A stretch of 64,000 nucleotides of DNA from Amia ocellicauda (Eukaryota > Chordata > Actinopteri > Amiiformes > Amiidae). The notes below the pieces were generated by a model, which saw only the letters and a program-made list of their open reading frames with translations, was not told the DNA's origin and did not search any database. Positions within the stretch are counted from its first letter, which is position 1. Every line of letters starts with the position of its first letter. Positions 9,614 through 21,919 of this stretch are shown here, piece after piece. The translations under genes were made by a program, and so were the position numbers. The stretch is from positions 310,001 through 374,000 of the forward strand of contig NW_027102662.1 of the NCBI RefSeq assembly GCF_036373705.1, written 5' to 3'.

Positions 9614-9777
9614 GCCTACTGTGGGCTGGCCCTTTTCGTCATGCTTGCCCTCGTGGTTCCCCGGAGGCGGTGGGTGTCTTTTCTTCATTGGAGTGCCCGC
9701 AATCGATGCACTCAGAGCGTCCGTCCGTCGACAGGTTGAAATTGTAAACGCTGGTGTAGCCACTTTTAATTAAAATC

Positions 9778-9840
9778 TGATGATGATGATGATGATGATG
9801 TTGTTGTTGTTGTTCTTGTTGTTGTTGTTCTTGTTGTCAT
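9778..9840. repeat. TGA/TTG microsatellite
   Basis: Compound microsatellite of the last unit of spacer 1, about 70 bases before the left boundary of E2. Confidence 0.9.
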
Positions 9841-9910
9841 CGTGGTCGCCGTCATTATTATTGTTAAAGTAAAGCAGTAGTTAGATTTGTTGCTACCGTA
9901 AGGTGTAGAA

Positions 9911-10484
9911 GACAACAGTTGGTATGGCGTGTGATATCAAAACATTCAGAATACTTTTAACCTATATAATTTATAAGCTTTGTAAAATAAACCCAAATAT
10001 CTCTTTTGCGGGGATAAACGCTGTTCTGAGTAGTTTGTGACTTGTTTAATACCAAACAAAGCATCGCTATTAAAAAAAAAAAAAAATCACTGTAAAAGCG
10101 CTAGTTATTTTAGATCTTTATAGTTATTTTCTAGGCTCAGGTTGTTTTTTAGTGCTTATAAAGGCCTGAAATATTCTTAGTGGTTGTTGACTATAGGTCT
10201 TGATGCTTAAAAATGTTTTTTTGAGAGACCAAAAGGTTCTAATAAAAGTTTAGAGTAGAGAGGAGAGAGATCGTCTCCATCTTGGTTTCTATTTGAAATT
10301 TGATGCAGTGTCATTTTATTGGTTGGTTTTGATATGTTAATTGGTAACAGGGCGGCACAAAGGCCAGACCAGAACAATGCCTTACAAGCAGATCCGGCAT
10401 GTGGCCATCAGTATAAGTATGAAGGTCTGGTCTTCAGCTCGACAGACTCATACTGACCTTTCGATTTAAGACTAAAGATCAACA
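9911..10484. other. Left non-coding region and promoter of E2
   Basis: No gene seen up to the first ATG. It holds an A-rich tract (about 10072-10086) and a TATA box, TATAAGTA, at 10412-10419, 66 bases before the ATG at 10485. The TATA box and its surroundings are kept in E3 (29097), E4 (46171) and E5 (63767), so this is probably the promoter of the spliced + strand gene. Confidence 0.6.
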
Positions 10485-12525
10485 ATGTCCGGAAACAACA
10501 TCAGCGATTCGATTTAAACGAGTTTTTAGGCAAGTCTTCAGATTATTTTCATTGACTCAGAGCGTGTTGTGTGCATGTATTGTAAATAAGGCTATAACAT
10601 CTGTTTTAAGTTCTGTAAAATTATTTTTCAGCCAGTCAACAGGAGTTCATTTCCAACGCTGAGGAGATCATCTGGAACAACGACGGTAAGAATTTTGTGT
10701 TTGCGCTCATGGGTTCTTATGCATGGGTGTGTGTGGTTTTGAAGCGGCTCATTAGAGTTATGAAAACGTTTTAATATATATTAATGCCGGTCTCTTTAAT
10801 TACACAGAAACTATCGAAAGGCCTGTGATTAATGTCTCCGAGGATCGACCAAGAGAAGTGGTTATCCCTAGACAGGCTGTCTGCCGACCGGGTAAGAACT
10901 AAACCCCTGTTTGTTTGTATAACGATTCTGTAAGATGTTTGAGTCCAGTTTTGTTAATTTAAAAAAATTATCCTGTCTAACAGTATTAAGAAATGTGGTT
11001 CGAGACAACGAAAGGCCTTCCACATCGAGGGCTTGTTTCGTTTTACCTTCGAGAACCGTAACCTTTCAAGAATCTGAAAGGCCGTCAGCCCCGGTATCTG
11101 ATAGCTGTGAGTATATATCTGCAGCCTGTAAGAGGTTAAAGCTTTTTATAAAGCGGTGTGGTTAAAGGTTAAACATGTCTCTTACCTTCACAGCGGTGCA
11201 AAAAGCTAAACCAGCCGAAAAACATAAGAAACGATTATTCTGTGGAGGTAAGTAAGATCTTTCAAACTTTAATGTTTTTAAAAGGGCTTTGTTTGCCCGT
11301 TGAGGGCTAATATTTAAGCGATGGGTGACCGTTTCCTGTAGGGCGGGGGGTTCTGGGAAAGATCTTTAGAAGTCCGGACAGGTCTAGGCTTGTTTCTGGG
11401 GAACGTGTTTAGAAATGACCGATTGCCGTACCGTCTGGTTAGGAAGTAAAGCCGTCCGAAAGGGTTTAGTAAGTTGTTTGGCTTATCTCCCGCTATTATA
11501 CTTCTGTTTTAAAGTGGTTGTAGGAAAAGGCTTGAAGGTGTTCATTGTATTTAATATTTAAACAGATCGTGAAAACGTTTGTGAAACAGGAAGTCCCGGG
11601 ATCAGGAAGCGTTTACACTTGGAAGGTTCGTTTAAAAATGAAATGTTGTTGTGTGTGTGTGTGTTTTATTAACAATATTACAGTTTTTAAAGAAACATTT
11701 AAGAAACAGTTTATTTACAGCGGCTTCTCTGTTTTACATTTATTATCAAGTCCTAATAAATATATTGTCTGTAAATAATAAGGTGTTGTAGTGAATGTCT
11801 AAGGCTATTTTCAAAGGTCTAAAAAAGCTAAAGGTTTTGAATGTCCTGGACATGTTGTTTTAAGTTTGATTTCTGTCGCCGTTTAAAGATGTAAATGTAA
11901 TGTATATTTTTATTCTTCCCAAGACTCTTGGGATAGTCATTCTGTGAATGAGCTATTGATGACAATTACCCCGTCTAAGTGGGATCAAACATCTTTCCCG
12001 GTGAGATCACCGAGAGGATCCCCCACGGTGGTCTTGGAGACCCCCCAACATCTACTCAGGCCACAGCCTTCTGGGGGTAATTCAACACCCCAGATTCAGC
12101 CCGCCGCATTGTCGGGCGGAACAAATACAGGCATCCAACAACCTCAGGGGTCGCCGTCAGTCAGGGCTGACACACCACCCAACGACGGCCTGGTTTCAAC
12201 ATCGTCCCCCCAGACCCGTTTCTTGGCTACAGAAACGCGGAACAGTACCCCGCGCTTGGCCAGGGTGTCACCGCAAAGGCCTTCTTGGTCTCCGTCCATG
12301 AGTATACACTCGCTCCTTGCCTCCTTCGACCGAGATTTACCGGAGCGACCATCCTTTGAAGCTGAGCCAGGCCACCAGCCCCCGGAGCTTCTTCCTGAAG
12401 GTCGGCATGAGTTGCTACATACTTTGTTACAAAATCAAAGACTTGTGTTAGTGGGGCAAAACCTGCTGATAGAGAGCCAAAACACCCTTATTAATACCCT
12501 TACTAACGAATTGTACCGTATTTAA
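10485..12525 (+). pseudogene. Multi-exon regulatory gene, function unknown (E2 copy)
   Basis: The region begins with ATG TCC GGA AAC and shows about seven candidate exons separated by short introns (roughly 80-300 bases) with clear donor and acceptor signals; one donor is of the GC type. The last exon (about 11930-12525) is the longest and encodes a Pro/Ser/Thr/Gln-rich region followed by a Leu-rich helical tail. Internal exons are small and rich in charged residues. I recognise no domain. Position next to the terminus and the TATA box suggests an early regulatory product. Adenovirus-like viruses do splice early genes, but for this element splicing is inferred from signals only. The copy is probably broken. 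Confidence 0.5.
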
Positions 12526-12708
12526 TGTTTTAATAGACACAAAACGCCTTACTATTGTGGGTTGTTGGAAAAATAAAAAATAAATTAAAAAATGTCCTGA
12601 CTTGGTAAAAGAACTCACAAACTAAAGGATTATGAACAAGCTAGGGCCCCAAAAAGACCTTCCCGAGAGAACATCCCCGGCCCTGTTGTGAACTCCTCTG
12701 ATGTCCCA

Positions 12709-13506
12709 ATGAACCTGGAACTATTACAAATGATAAATGATTTAAATAACCCCCAATTACCACCGATAGAATGTGAATTAACAGAATTACCGGTGAACCC
12801 CGACCTGTTACAGATGGTCAATGATCTAAATAACCACCTCCCACCGGTAGCGCTTATAGAGGTTCACCCCCTAGTTCACCCCGATTTGTTTGAAATGGTG
12901 GAGGCTTTGGAGGAGCTACCCCGACCAAATTCTGCCCCTATTATAAATGATTTGAAACAATTAGAACACAGGATGGCGGCAGAAGCAGCCATCACTATAG
13001 AGGAGGGTCTTGACATTAACCGGTTGGATATCTTTGAAGGACTTTTACAGGCTTTAAATGAGCCTCCTCAAAAAGGGGGTTTTGTAGATGTCAGCAGTGG
13101 GGGTGTTTGGAATTTGGAGGGTTCTGAGACTGATAAGGCTGTGGAGGACATGCTCTGTGAGAATGTAGGGGGTAAAGGCTTTGTTCAAAATGATGATGTG
13201 TCCAAGAGTACCAGTGATCCCGTGATTATAGATAGACCGGCCTATAACAATTTTGAAATGATTCAGCGTTTTAATTTTGCAGAACTTTTAAATTGTGACA
13301 ATTATGCAGAAATATTTGTCAACATATACGAGGCCTTGCAGAAAATGCTTGAACAGGTTGCTGAAAGGGTCAGACCTCGAGATGTTGTACAGTTAGAACT
13401 CAGAGGGGATGATTTGTTTAGCAACCTATCTGTAATGCTGAGTGGAGATAATTTAGACGTCTGGCTAAAATCGAAGCGTTATTGCAAAGTAACACAGCCA
13501 TCATAG
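12709..13506 (+). CDS. Acidic protein with triplicated motif, function unknown
   Basis: About 265 aa from the ATG at 12709; the open frame extends a little upstream. Near the N-terminus a motif of the form LLQM-(I/V)-NDLNN followed by PP occurs twice, with a third divergent version (LFEMVEALEEL). The remainder is acidic and predicted helical. It overlaps the start of the polymerase region and lies between the spliced gene and the polymerase. It might be a regulatory protein or belong to the polymerase transcript, for instance as its N-terminal region or a terminal-protein module. Unrecognised. Confidence 0.45.
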   Translation: MNLELLQMINDLNNPQLPPIECELTELPVNPDLLQMVNDLNNHLPPVALIEVHPLVHPDLFEMVEALEELPRPNSAPIINDLKQLEHRMAAEAAITIEEGLDINRLDIFEGLLQALNEPPQKGGFVDVSSGGVWNLEGSETDKAVEDMLCENVGGKGFVQNDDVSKSTSDPVIIDRPAYNNFEMIQRFNFAELLNCDNYAEIFVNIYEALQKMLEQVAERVRPRDVVQLELRGDDLFSNLSVMLSGDNLDVWLKSKRYCKVTQPS

Positions 13507-16500
13507 CTGATGAAAGTCTGTCTCTGGTAATGAATGTGGTTCGTAACCCTGAGGGTGGGGTGCTTAGAAGACTGTCGAAATGCTTGAAGAACGACATAAT
13601 TAGGACCAAGCTCAGGCAATTAGTGGTGAGTTCCAGTGGGGACAATAAGCTCTGTTTTGCTTACAGTTTAATAAAATTACTCACCCCCGACATGCCTGAA
13701 CCCCAAGCTCTGCAAGAGGCTTTAATGCTTCATCAGAGGGCCGGCTTAAACTCTCAACAGATGGTTGCCTTTTCAGACATCACCAAGTTTGAGGAGTTGT
13801 TGTCTTTAAAAATTGTTGTGTGGTACCGTTGTGAGGTAAAGGAAGTATTTGTGAAATTTCAGACACATCCTGAAACCCATACACAGACACTGTTTCTCTT
13901 CCTAAGTGATAGTCATTACTTTGGAATAAAGAGTTTGACGGCTTTTTTGGGTTGTTCGTATGTTTGTCATTGTTGTTATAAGGCCTTCAATGATAAGCTT
14001 AAGCACCGCTGTGACGGTTACTGTAACGTCTGATTCAATCCCCAATGTTGTAAGGGTTTGGCCCCTACCATCCGATGAAAAGATTGCTTAAGGATTTGTC
14101 TCTCTGCGTTCTGTTTTTCCGAGCATAAGGTACAGAGGGCCGCTGCTGAGGGGGTTAAAAAACTGAGTTATTGTGATCAAACTAAATATTGCCCGCAGTG
14201 TTGCCTCCAGTACCGTTTTCATGAGGTTAAACCACACAAATGTCTGGAGCCGAGATGCAGGATCTGTAATGCTGATTTAACCCCGGGGTCCGAACACCAG
14301 TGCTTTATTCAGCCGGTTAAAAAGGAGCCGCCGCACAACCGGTATGTCTTTTTTGCTTTTGAATGCCGGCAAGAAAACGGGGTCCACGTTGCTAATTATA
14401 TACACTGTATTGACATGTTGGATCGTGAGTGGTCAGCTAGCGGTGAGAGTTGTGTCAGGGAAATCATTACGCGGTATCGCGGTCCAAAATACCTCAATTA
14501 CACATTTATTGCCCACAATGCTAAGGGTTATGATTCTTACATTTTGATGAAGTATCTGGTGGAAAATGGGGTGACCCCAAAAATAATAGCTCAGGGTAGC
14601 AAGATCATGTGTTTCACCGACGAAGCTTTCAACTAACGTTACATAGACTCGTTAAATTTCCTCCCCATGAAATTGAGCGCTTTGCCTAAGGCTCTGGGTT
14701 TTGAGGCTCAGAAGAAAGGTTGGTTCTGCCATTTTTTTAATACTAAGGACACTCAAAATTATCGAGGGTCCTACCCGCCCGCCTCTTATTATGGGGTTGA
14801 TACTATGATGTCTCATGAGAGGGACGAATTCTTTAAATGGTACAATACCGAGAAGAGATGGCCGCTTATTGTAAAAATGATGTGGTGATCCTTAAAGAAG
14901 CCTGTGTGCGTTTCTGCGCCGAGGTTATCAACACATCGGGTCTCGACCCTTTGCAAAGTGTGACCATAGCGTCTCTCTGCATGAAAATGTATCGGTCCAA
15001 TTTCTTGCAGAAAAACACTATAGCGGTCACCACTTCTGACAACTATCGTGCTAGACAAAAGAACTTTTCGACTGTCTCCATACAGTGGCTGGAATACCTG
15101 AGTGCCCGGGATAACATCTTCATCAGACATGCTTTAAATCAAGGGAAAGTCAAAATGGGGCCTTACTACTTAGACGGTTTTAGCGACGTGTCCGGGCGGC
15201 GTACCGCTTATGAGTTTGCTGGTTGTATTTACCATGGCTGTCCTCAGTGCTTCGACCCAAACACCTTTAACCCCGTAACACAAAAACTCTGCGGTGATAT
15301 GTACTATGATTTCCAGGAACGAATTGAAACTTTAAAAAACACCTATGGTTTGAACGTGCTGGTGATTTGGGAACACGAGTGGACGACCCTGAAGCAACAG
15401 GATGCGGGGGTACAATGGTTTATGGAAACCTTGGACTTTCCTGAACGTCTAGAGCCCCGGGATGCGTTATTTGGGGGTCGTACCAACGCCCTCTGTTTAC
15501 ATTATGAGGTAAAGGAGGGTGAGAGAGTAGATTACTATGATTTCACCAGTCTGTACCCTTATGTCAACAAGACCAAAATGTACCCGGTGGGGCGTCCAAC
15601 CATTGTTTATCGTGACTTTCTCAAAATCGGACATTTCTTTGGTTTGATCAAAGTCACCATGTACCCTCCTCGCGAGCTGTTCTTACCCATGTTGCCTTAC
15701 AGGTGTTCGGGAAAATTGATGTTCCCTCTGTGTAGAACGTGTGTGGAAACTGAAAATCAAACTACCTCTTGTCTGCACAGTGATGAAGAGAGAGCGCTGA
15801 CGGGTGTCTGGTGTAGCATTGAGCTTGACAAGGCGGTGGAGAAAGGTTACAGAGTCGGTAAGGTGTATGAGGTTTGGCATTTTTCTGAAAAACCTGATAC
15901 TCTTTTTGCTGATTACATTATGACCCATCTGAAAGGGAAACAGGAGGCATCGGGCTATCCCTCATGGTGTGTTGACTCCGCGGCCAAAGAGCGATACGTT
16001 CATCAATATTTTGAAAAGGAAGGGATCCGTCTAGAGCCGGGGAACATAACTGTAAACCCCGCCAAGAGACAAATGTCCAAACTGATTTTAAACAGTCTGT
16101 GGGGTAAGTTTGGGGAAAGAAATTACCGTCTAAACACAACCTTGATTAAAACCCCTAAACAGTTTATAGAATTTATGTTTTCCAAACAACATGCAGTATC
16201 ACACTTTCAATTCTTAAATGACCACGTGGCACAGGTCCAGTGGAGGGCCCCTAAAGATTTCCCCACCAAACAGGGGAACGTTAATGTTTTCATAGCGGTT
16301 TTTACCACGGCTTTCGCCCGGCTTGAACTGTACAACTTAATGGATCAGTTGCAGGAACGCACGCTCTATCAAGATACTGACTCTGTAATCTTTGTCACCA
16401 GGCCAGGGGATTGGGTCCCTCCCCTCGGGGACTACCTTGGGGAGTTAACGAGTGAACTAGATCCTCAGGACCACATAGTGGAGTTTGTTTCAGGGGGTCC

Positions 16501-16795
16501 TAAGACTTACGCATACAGAACGGCTGCGGGTAAGACCTGTATGAAAGTTAAGGGTTTCACTCTGAACCACTGTAACATCAAGCTCATTAACATCAAGTCT
16601 CTGACGACCCTGGTAGAAAGTTTTTTAACCGAGAAAGACGCGCCTCCTCGTGAGATTATTACAGCCGGAAATCAGATCTATCGCAATAAAAAGGGGTACA
16701 CGTTGTAAAATAGATCACTAAACAAACGGTTCAGGGTGGTGTACAATAAAAGAGTGTTGAAGACTGATTATACCACTCTGCCTTATGGATATAAG
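13482..16795 (+). pseudogene. POLB: Protein-primed DNA polymerase B, E2 copy
   Basis: E2 copy of the polymerase described at 32149-35486. Palm motifs SLYPYV and DTDS and the motif NSLWGKFGER are present. Broken into several frames. Confidence 0.85.
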
Positions 16796-17453
16796 CGGTG
16801 GTTTTGATAACAGACTTCAACACCCTTTCTCCTGTATTATAGCCGGTCCCTCCAATTCGGGGAAGAGCTATCTTATAAAGAACATCATAGAAGATGTGGA
16901 CGCAACCGTGTCCCAAGCTCTTGACAACATAGTGTGGTACTCTTGCTGGCAACCTCTCTACGATGATTTGGCTTCGAAAAAAAATAATCTGAAATTTGTG
17001 CAAGGTCTCCCCGCCTCGTTGTGTGACGATGACTTGTTCCCGCCCGGTCAAACTAATCTAGTGATCCTTGATGACCTGATGGAGCAGGCCGGTGACAACA
17101 GTGAAGTGGAAAAAGCTTACACAAAGTACACTCATCATAGGAATTTAAGTATTATTTATTTAGTTCAAAATCTATTTTTTCAAGGTAAAAAAAGCCGCAC
17201 TATTAATTTAAATGCCAATTATATAATTCTTTTTAAAAACCCCAGAGATAAACTACAGGTCACCGTCGTGGCTCGTCAAATGTAACCTAACCAGACCAAG
17301 TTCTTTTTGGAGGCATTTGAGGATGCCACCAAAAAACCCTACGGGTACTTGATTGCGGACTTAAAAGCACAAACCCCAGAAGACTTTCGCCTCAGAACAG
17401 GTTTGTGCCCGCCCGATTGGCCGGCAGTGTATGTGCTAAAGAAAAGGAAATAA
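16785..17453 (+). pseudogene. ATP: Packaging ATPase, E2 copy
   Basis: E2 copy of the ATPase described at 52553-53224, with Walker A GPSNSGKS and Walker B LVILDDL. Its start overlaps the polymerase end by 11 bases. Broken. Confidence 0.85.
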
Positions 17454-17459
17454 ATAAGA

Positions 17460-17795
17460 ATGTCTGTTCGGATTAAAAGAAATCTGCCGCTTTTGCAAAT
17501 GTTATCTGAGGGGAGCCCGCGCCATAGGAAAGCTGTGCTGGCAGGGGCCCCCTCGGATTTGATCGAGACCCTGTGTGAAATAGCTTTTAACATCTTACGC
17601 GGTAATATACCCCTAACCCCTTCTCAACATTCTAAACTCAAAAAACAAAAAGCGGTTATCAAGATCATCGCTAATAAGAAGTATTCTATTAAAAGAAAAA
17701 GAAAGAAGATTAATCAAACCGGGGGTTTTATAGGACCGCTGTTGAGCATAGCCGTGCCTTTCCTAACCAGTCTTCTAGCTTCCAGAGTGGGTTAA
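17460..17795 (+). CDS. Small basic protein with hydrophobic C-terminus
   Basis: 111 aa. A Lys/Arg-rich segment (about residues 66-86, including KRKRKK) is followed by a Gly-rich, hydrophobic C-terminus (GGFIGPLLSIAVPFLTSLL). This resembles the short DNA-condensing and membrane-active core proteins of adenoviruses and adintoviruses (pX/mu-like). It probably packs DNA or aids membrane passage, which is inference. It starts 6 bases after the ATPase stop and ends 2 bases before the next ATG. Open here and in E4. Confidence 0.6.
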   Translation: MSVRIKRNLPLLQMLSEGSPRHRKAVLAGAPSDLIETLCEIAFNILRGNIPLTPSQHSKLKKQKAVIKIIANKKYSIKRKRKKINQTGGFIGPLLSIAVPFLTSLLASRVG

Positions 17796-17797
17796 TA

Positions 17798-18539
17798 ATG
17801 GAATATGCTCAGAAAATGTTTTTGATCCCTCAGGAGCAGCTTGAGAAACTGAGAAAAAATGTTGTCGGGCCAGAGCCCATTAGACAAACGGCCGAAAACA
17901 ACCTGAACTCTGAAATGAAAGCTATACAGGCCAGGGCTGATTTAAATCAGTATTCCAAAGCCCAGTTGTATACCAACACTTTACAGCGCTACCTCCGTCT
18001 GGTTAGACAGGGTGAAAAAGATCAAAACATTTTAACTTTAACCATGGCCTCTCAAGAAAATGGTTCTGGGGCTGATGCGGGAGGTACGGTTGATAAAGAT
18101 GTTGCGGTGACCGAACCTGTTGAGAGTTCAGAGGGAGATGTTGTAACGGATGTTTTGAGAAACATGCCGGCCAGAAGCAAAAGACATGCAGAATATATCC
18201 TGCACAAAATGGTTCAGAAACCGCGGGTAACGGCTTGGAATGAACAGGGTGAATTTGTTTTTAAAGGACAACTGATCAAAGGTTCACACGTTTGATTTGT
18301 TGAAGAGTGTCACTAGCACTAATAAGGTACCCGATAGTCGCCGACCTGTAGGCTGGAATGCTTTCCTACAGGCGATGGCCTGTCTGAACATGCCCCAATC
18401 CACAGTTCCTAACCAGGAAACGCTACAAAAAATCCGTCTGTGTAAAGAGGTGGAGCCTGATCTGACTCTGATATCTCATTACTCTGACCGTGCTGAGCGA
18501 CCATCCTCAGGATCTATCCATCGTTGGGAAGCTTATTAA
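17798..18539 (+). pseudogene. Conserved Polinton protein of unknown function, E2 copy
   Basis: E2 copy of the gene described at 53569-54219. The family's C-terminal end, ...IHRWEAY, is present at 18539. Broken. Confidence 0.6.
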
Positions 18540-18587
18540 TCTCATGTTTTTATTTGTCTCCCCTGTAAATAATGACCCGACAAACAA

Positions 18588-18630
18588 TTTTTTTTTTTTT
18601 TTTTTTTTTTTCAAATGTTGTACATTTATT
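18588..18630. terminator. Poly(T) tract and poly(A) signal, E2 convergence point
   Basis: A run of 24 T (18588-18611) and a - strand AATAAA (18625-18630) lie between the + strand set and the protease. Serves the - strand genes by position. Confidence 0.5.
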
Positions 18631-18718
18631 TATAACATAACCCCTGCTTTGTATAAGAATTGTATTGAAAAAAAACTATAACTAATGATTCAAAGGCTGT
18701 TTTCATTATTTTTTCACC

Positions 18719-19290
18719 TTAACACGCATGACATCTTTTAAAATCCTCACAAGAACACCCCATCTGTATACATGGCTGGCTAGGGTCGTAAGTCATTGTG
18801 TTATAAGGGGGGGTCCACAGTGTCCTGACAAACTCTGCCACTTTTTTATCATTTTGGCCTAAATCCTCACTGTACAAGGCCATAATATCGGGGTATGACC
18901 TTCCTTTAGATCTATGATATAAGAAAAACACACAGTGTTGACCACAAGTGAAGGTCTGAAGACTTTGTACTTGACGACCGCTGTAAATGGTTTCTTGACA
19001 GTTGTTGAGCAGAAAGTTATTGATCTTCCGAGGGAAATGTCTGAAATCCGGGGGGTTTGCATAGGAATCAAAAAATTCACCACGGTGGTCCTCCCTTAGA
19101 TAAATAGCCAGCCAATGTTCTCCGGGCATGTTTTTAGGGTGTGTGTTGATTATGTACATTGCAGGTAAATTCTTGATCTTAAATTTAGGCAGCTGATCGC
19201 AGGCGTTGACCCTTTAAACAGTTTCCGTGAGCCGGCCAGGGCATTCATGATGTGGTTGAGCTCTCTGGTGTTCATTTTAATAATAATCAT
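18719..19290 (-). pseudogene. PRO: Adenain-like protease, E2 copy
   Basis: E2 copy of the protease described at 205-777. The catalytic His, Asp and Cys motifs are present, but the copy is broken near its start. Confidence 0.8.
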
Positions 19291-20584
19291 ACAGAACGTT
19301 TCTTCTCTGATTCACCTCAATAATGTTGTCAAACACAGCATACACGACCATATTTACAGTGCGTGGTAGAGGCTGCTTGAAACGCATCTCCAAACGCATA
19401 TTGCCCGTCTTCATCAGTGAAAAATGTTGTCCACACTCTTCGTCAGGGGTCAGGTTGAAACCGTACAGGGTGTAACCGCTGCAGTATTCCCGGCGATCGA
19501 TCAGCAGAGTTTGATCCTTGAGATGGCGACCCGTAGCCAGTACTAGACTGTAATATTCACGAACCGCATTGCCGTTTTCAAAGTCAGGTTGAAAAGGTCT
19601 GGATGGAACCTGCACACCATCGACGTACAACGCTATAAATTCCGCATTATAATCTTTAAAGTTAAAGGGGTTCTTGTTGTAAACCCCGGTAAATGCATCA
19701 TTAACCACGAGGCCTATAATAACCTGTTTTGGGAGCTGTCCTAGAAACAGATTTTCCTGGTTCATCACCCGTGTCCCTGCGGGGATACTGTGGACTTTCA
19801 TATAGACTCTTTCGATCGGGTACTCGGCGTTTGCCGTCATTAACGCCTGCGCGTGTCCTAGTTTAACCGCCGGGGAGACGGACACTTTTTTCACAAACAG
19901 CGAGGCCGATAATATGGTCAGTTTATATTTTTCAGTATCAGGGGTCATCAGACAAAAAGCACTTTTACTACGGATCATTTTAATTTTAATGTCTACCCCG
20001 TTGAGCATGAGTTTTTCTTGGAAAAATATGTCTGCATGGATATGCCCCATTAGCTCAAAGGTCCTCCCTTCTGTTGAAGAGGCCGTTCTTTTTTGCAAAC
20101 CCTTATTGAGTCCCTCTGGATCCTTGTCGTCCATAGCTTCCGGGATGTCTTTGAAGAAAAGGCCGGGGCTGTACTGTTTGCTTAGGGTCTCCTTACTATA
20201 ATTAAGTTTACACTCCATCATGGCTCTATAGGGGTAAGTATTGCTGCTTTGACTAATGAGCCGATCTCCCAGGGTCACATCCACCTGTGAAAACATGGTG
20301 GCCACCGGGTAATTGATGACCCCAGCGTTGGTCGTCTTCTCGATTGCATCGCCATCCTAATCAGTCACTTTTCAGTTCATTAAAATAAATGTGTTATTCA
20401 AATCAATATAATCCTCGCCATTGCCAGCTATAAAAAACTCCAGAGGGGCCGTGTCTGAAATTGCAGAAAGAGGGGGAATCTCTACATATATGATCTTATC
20501 TATACTCGTTTGAGTGTATGGAACTGTAAACAGATCCAGTTCTGATTTGACGCATTCTTCCGATAGACTGTGGACAAAAGACAT
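19277..20584 (-). pseudogene. Major capsid protein, E2 copy
   Basis: E2 copy of the double jelly-roll capsid gene described at 764-2071. Most of the frame is open, but it is broken. Confidence 0.75.
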
Positions 20585-20586
20585 GT

Positions 20587-21074
20587 TTAAAAGATGTATC
20601 CTGAGGCTCTATTTTTCTTTCTTTGAGACTTTCTTTTTGCAGGTTTTTTCTTGTGCTGCTTCCTTCTCCGAGTGTTTCCACAATATGTTGGAGAATGAGA
20701 GATTCTTCGTTTTTTGTTAGCCACAGATCATCGTCGCCCTGGTGGACACATGCTGTTTCTTCTTTTACCCCCCCTCCTCGCCATTACCATGAGACCCGAA
20801 CCCTCCTGATGCTCATGGCTAGCTGCTCGGTACATAACATTGGTGAACACGTCACTAACAATATTTTTAGCCGCTGATTTCAAGTGGGGTCTGGCTATAG
20901 CAAAGCCTCTCTTAAGCAGGGGTACGGCCATTCTAAAGAGACCACGAAAGAGTCCTCCTAGACCGGCGCCATACATTGTGGGGGCTCCTACAAAACCGGG
21001 CAAGCCGTTCCATCTTGCATCTTGTAATAATCCACATAGGCGCTAGGATCTACATAACCCCTCGAGGTAGCCAT
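20587..21074 (-). pseudogene. Basic core protein, E2 copy
   Basis: E2 copy of the gene described at 39149-39637. The N-terminal amphipathic part is clear; the copy is broken. Confidence 0.65.
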
Positions 21075-21075
21075 T

Positions 21076-21919
21076 TTAATAATGTACACACTGTTTCAGG
21101 GGTCGAAAATGTAGTTTGACATTAACTTTACCGAAGCGGAAGGGTACGTTGATATTCTGATCCGATTTTACTTCGATCGTGATGTTGTCAAAGTGGGTCT
21201 TTGAGACTGGTACGTAGTGTGGCTTGTCATAAGTAATTGTGACCATGTCATTGCTTTTACCTTTAATAAGTACATTTCTCAAAAGGGGGACATAACTATC
21301 CCCAACCCTCTGGTGGGTTATGATATCCGTATACACATAAAGAGTGTTAAAGCCGCCACACCACTTCTGAGAACCTGCTCTCTGTGTCAGAATAGAACCC
21401 TAATATACGCCCCAGTTGGCCGCTGGTTTGAATGCTAATACCTGGTAACACCTTGTACACTCTGTTTTTAATAGGGTTGTAATATAGCTTGATGTTGGGG
21501 GTGCCTTCTGAGAACTGTTTATGCATCTCATCTAATATTTTATCCACATTGTCATAATAACCTCCTTGTATCGTGAATGTCCATTGACTCTTTTTAACAT
21601 CATCAAAAATGGCGAAGGTGGCATCCTTATCTTGTAAAACAGCCCAAGTGTAAGGATACTGTATTTCCGCCAACCCCACTTCCCACAACCCCCTTAGATC
21701 TATAGATTTTCCAAATTGTACCGTGTAACTGGATATTTCATTTTTAGGGTATATATCGAGAGAGGCGTTACTGGGTAGAGTCACGTAGAAGCCTCCTGAT
21801 TCCATCTTGAGTATCGAAAGTAATGCCCCCAACACACCCGCGGGCTTGTTGTTATAAGGATTGAATATCGCAAACCTGTTGTTCCGGGACCCAACTATTG
21901 AACTTTTCAGGCCATCCAA
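21076..21919 (-). pseudogene. Penton-like minor capsid protein, E2 copy
   Basis: E2 copy of the gene described at 39639-40485, reading in more than one frame. Confidence 0.65.

Larger units (their letters stand above)
6673..9910. repeat. Spacer 1: tandem tRNA-Val repeat units
   Basis: 3.2 kb of direct repeats of about 0.6-1 kb. Most units hold a tRNA-Val gene, and units share an 8-9-bp-stem hairpin (CTGGTGGT...ACCACCAG), a TGA/TTG microsatellite and the block around TTAAAGTAAAGCAGTAG. Four tRNA-Val loci lie at 6989, 7632, 8596 and 9541. Empty versions of the element's target site lie at 7930-7935 and 8894-8899. No convincing protein gene is present; short open frames arise from the repeats. 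Confidence 0.85.

Noticed and set aside
6682-9763. Many short open frames in the tRNA spacers, some rich in Thr and Ser
   Set aside because: They come from tandem repeats, tRNA genes and TGA/TTG microsatellites and show no protein-like conservation.
6673-9910. tRNA-derived SINE
   Set aside because: The tRNAs have full-length cloverleaves and lie in tandem direct repeats with no SINE tail, poly(A) end or insertion duplications of their own.
6673-9910. CRISPR-like array
   Set aside because: Units are hundreds of bases long, contain tRNA genes and sit in animal DNA.
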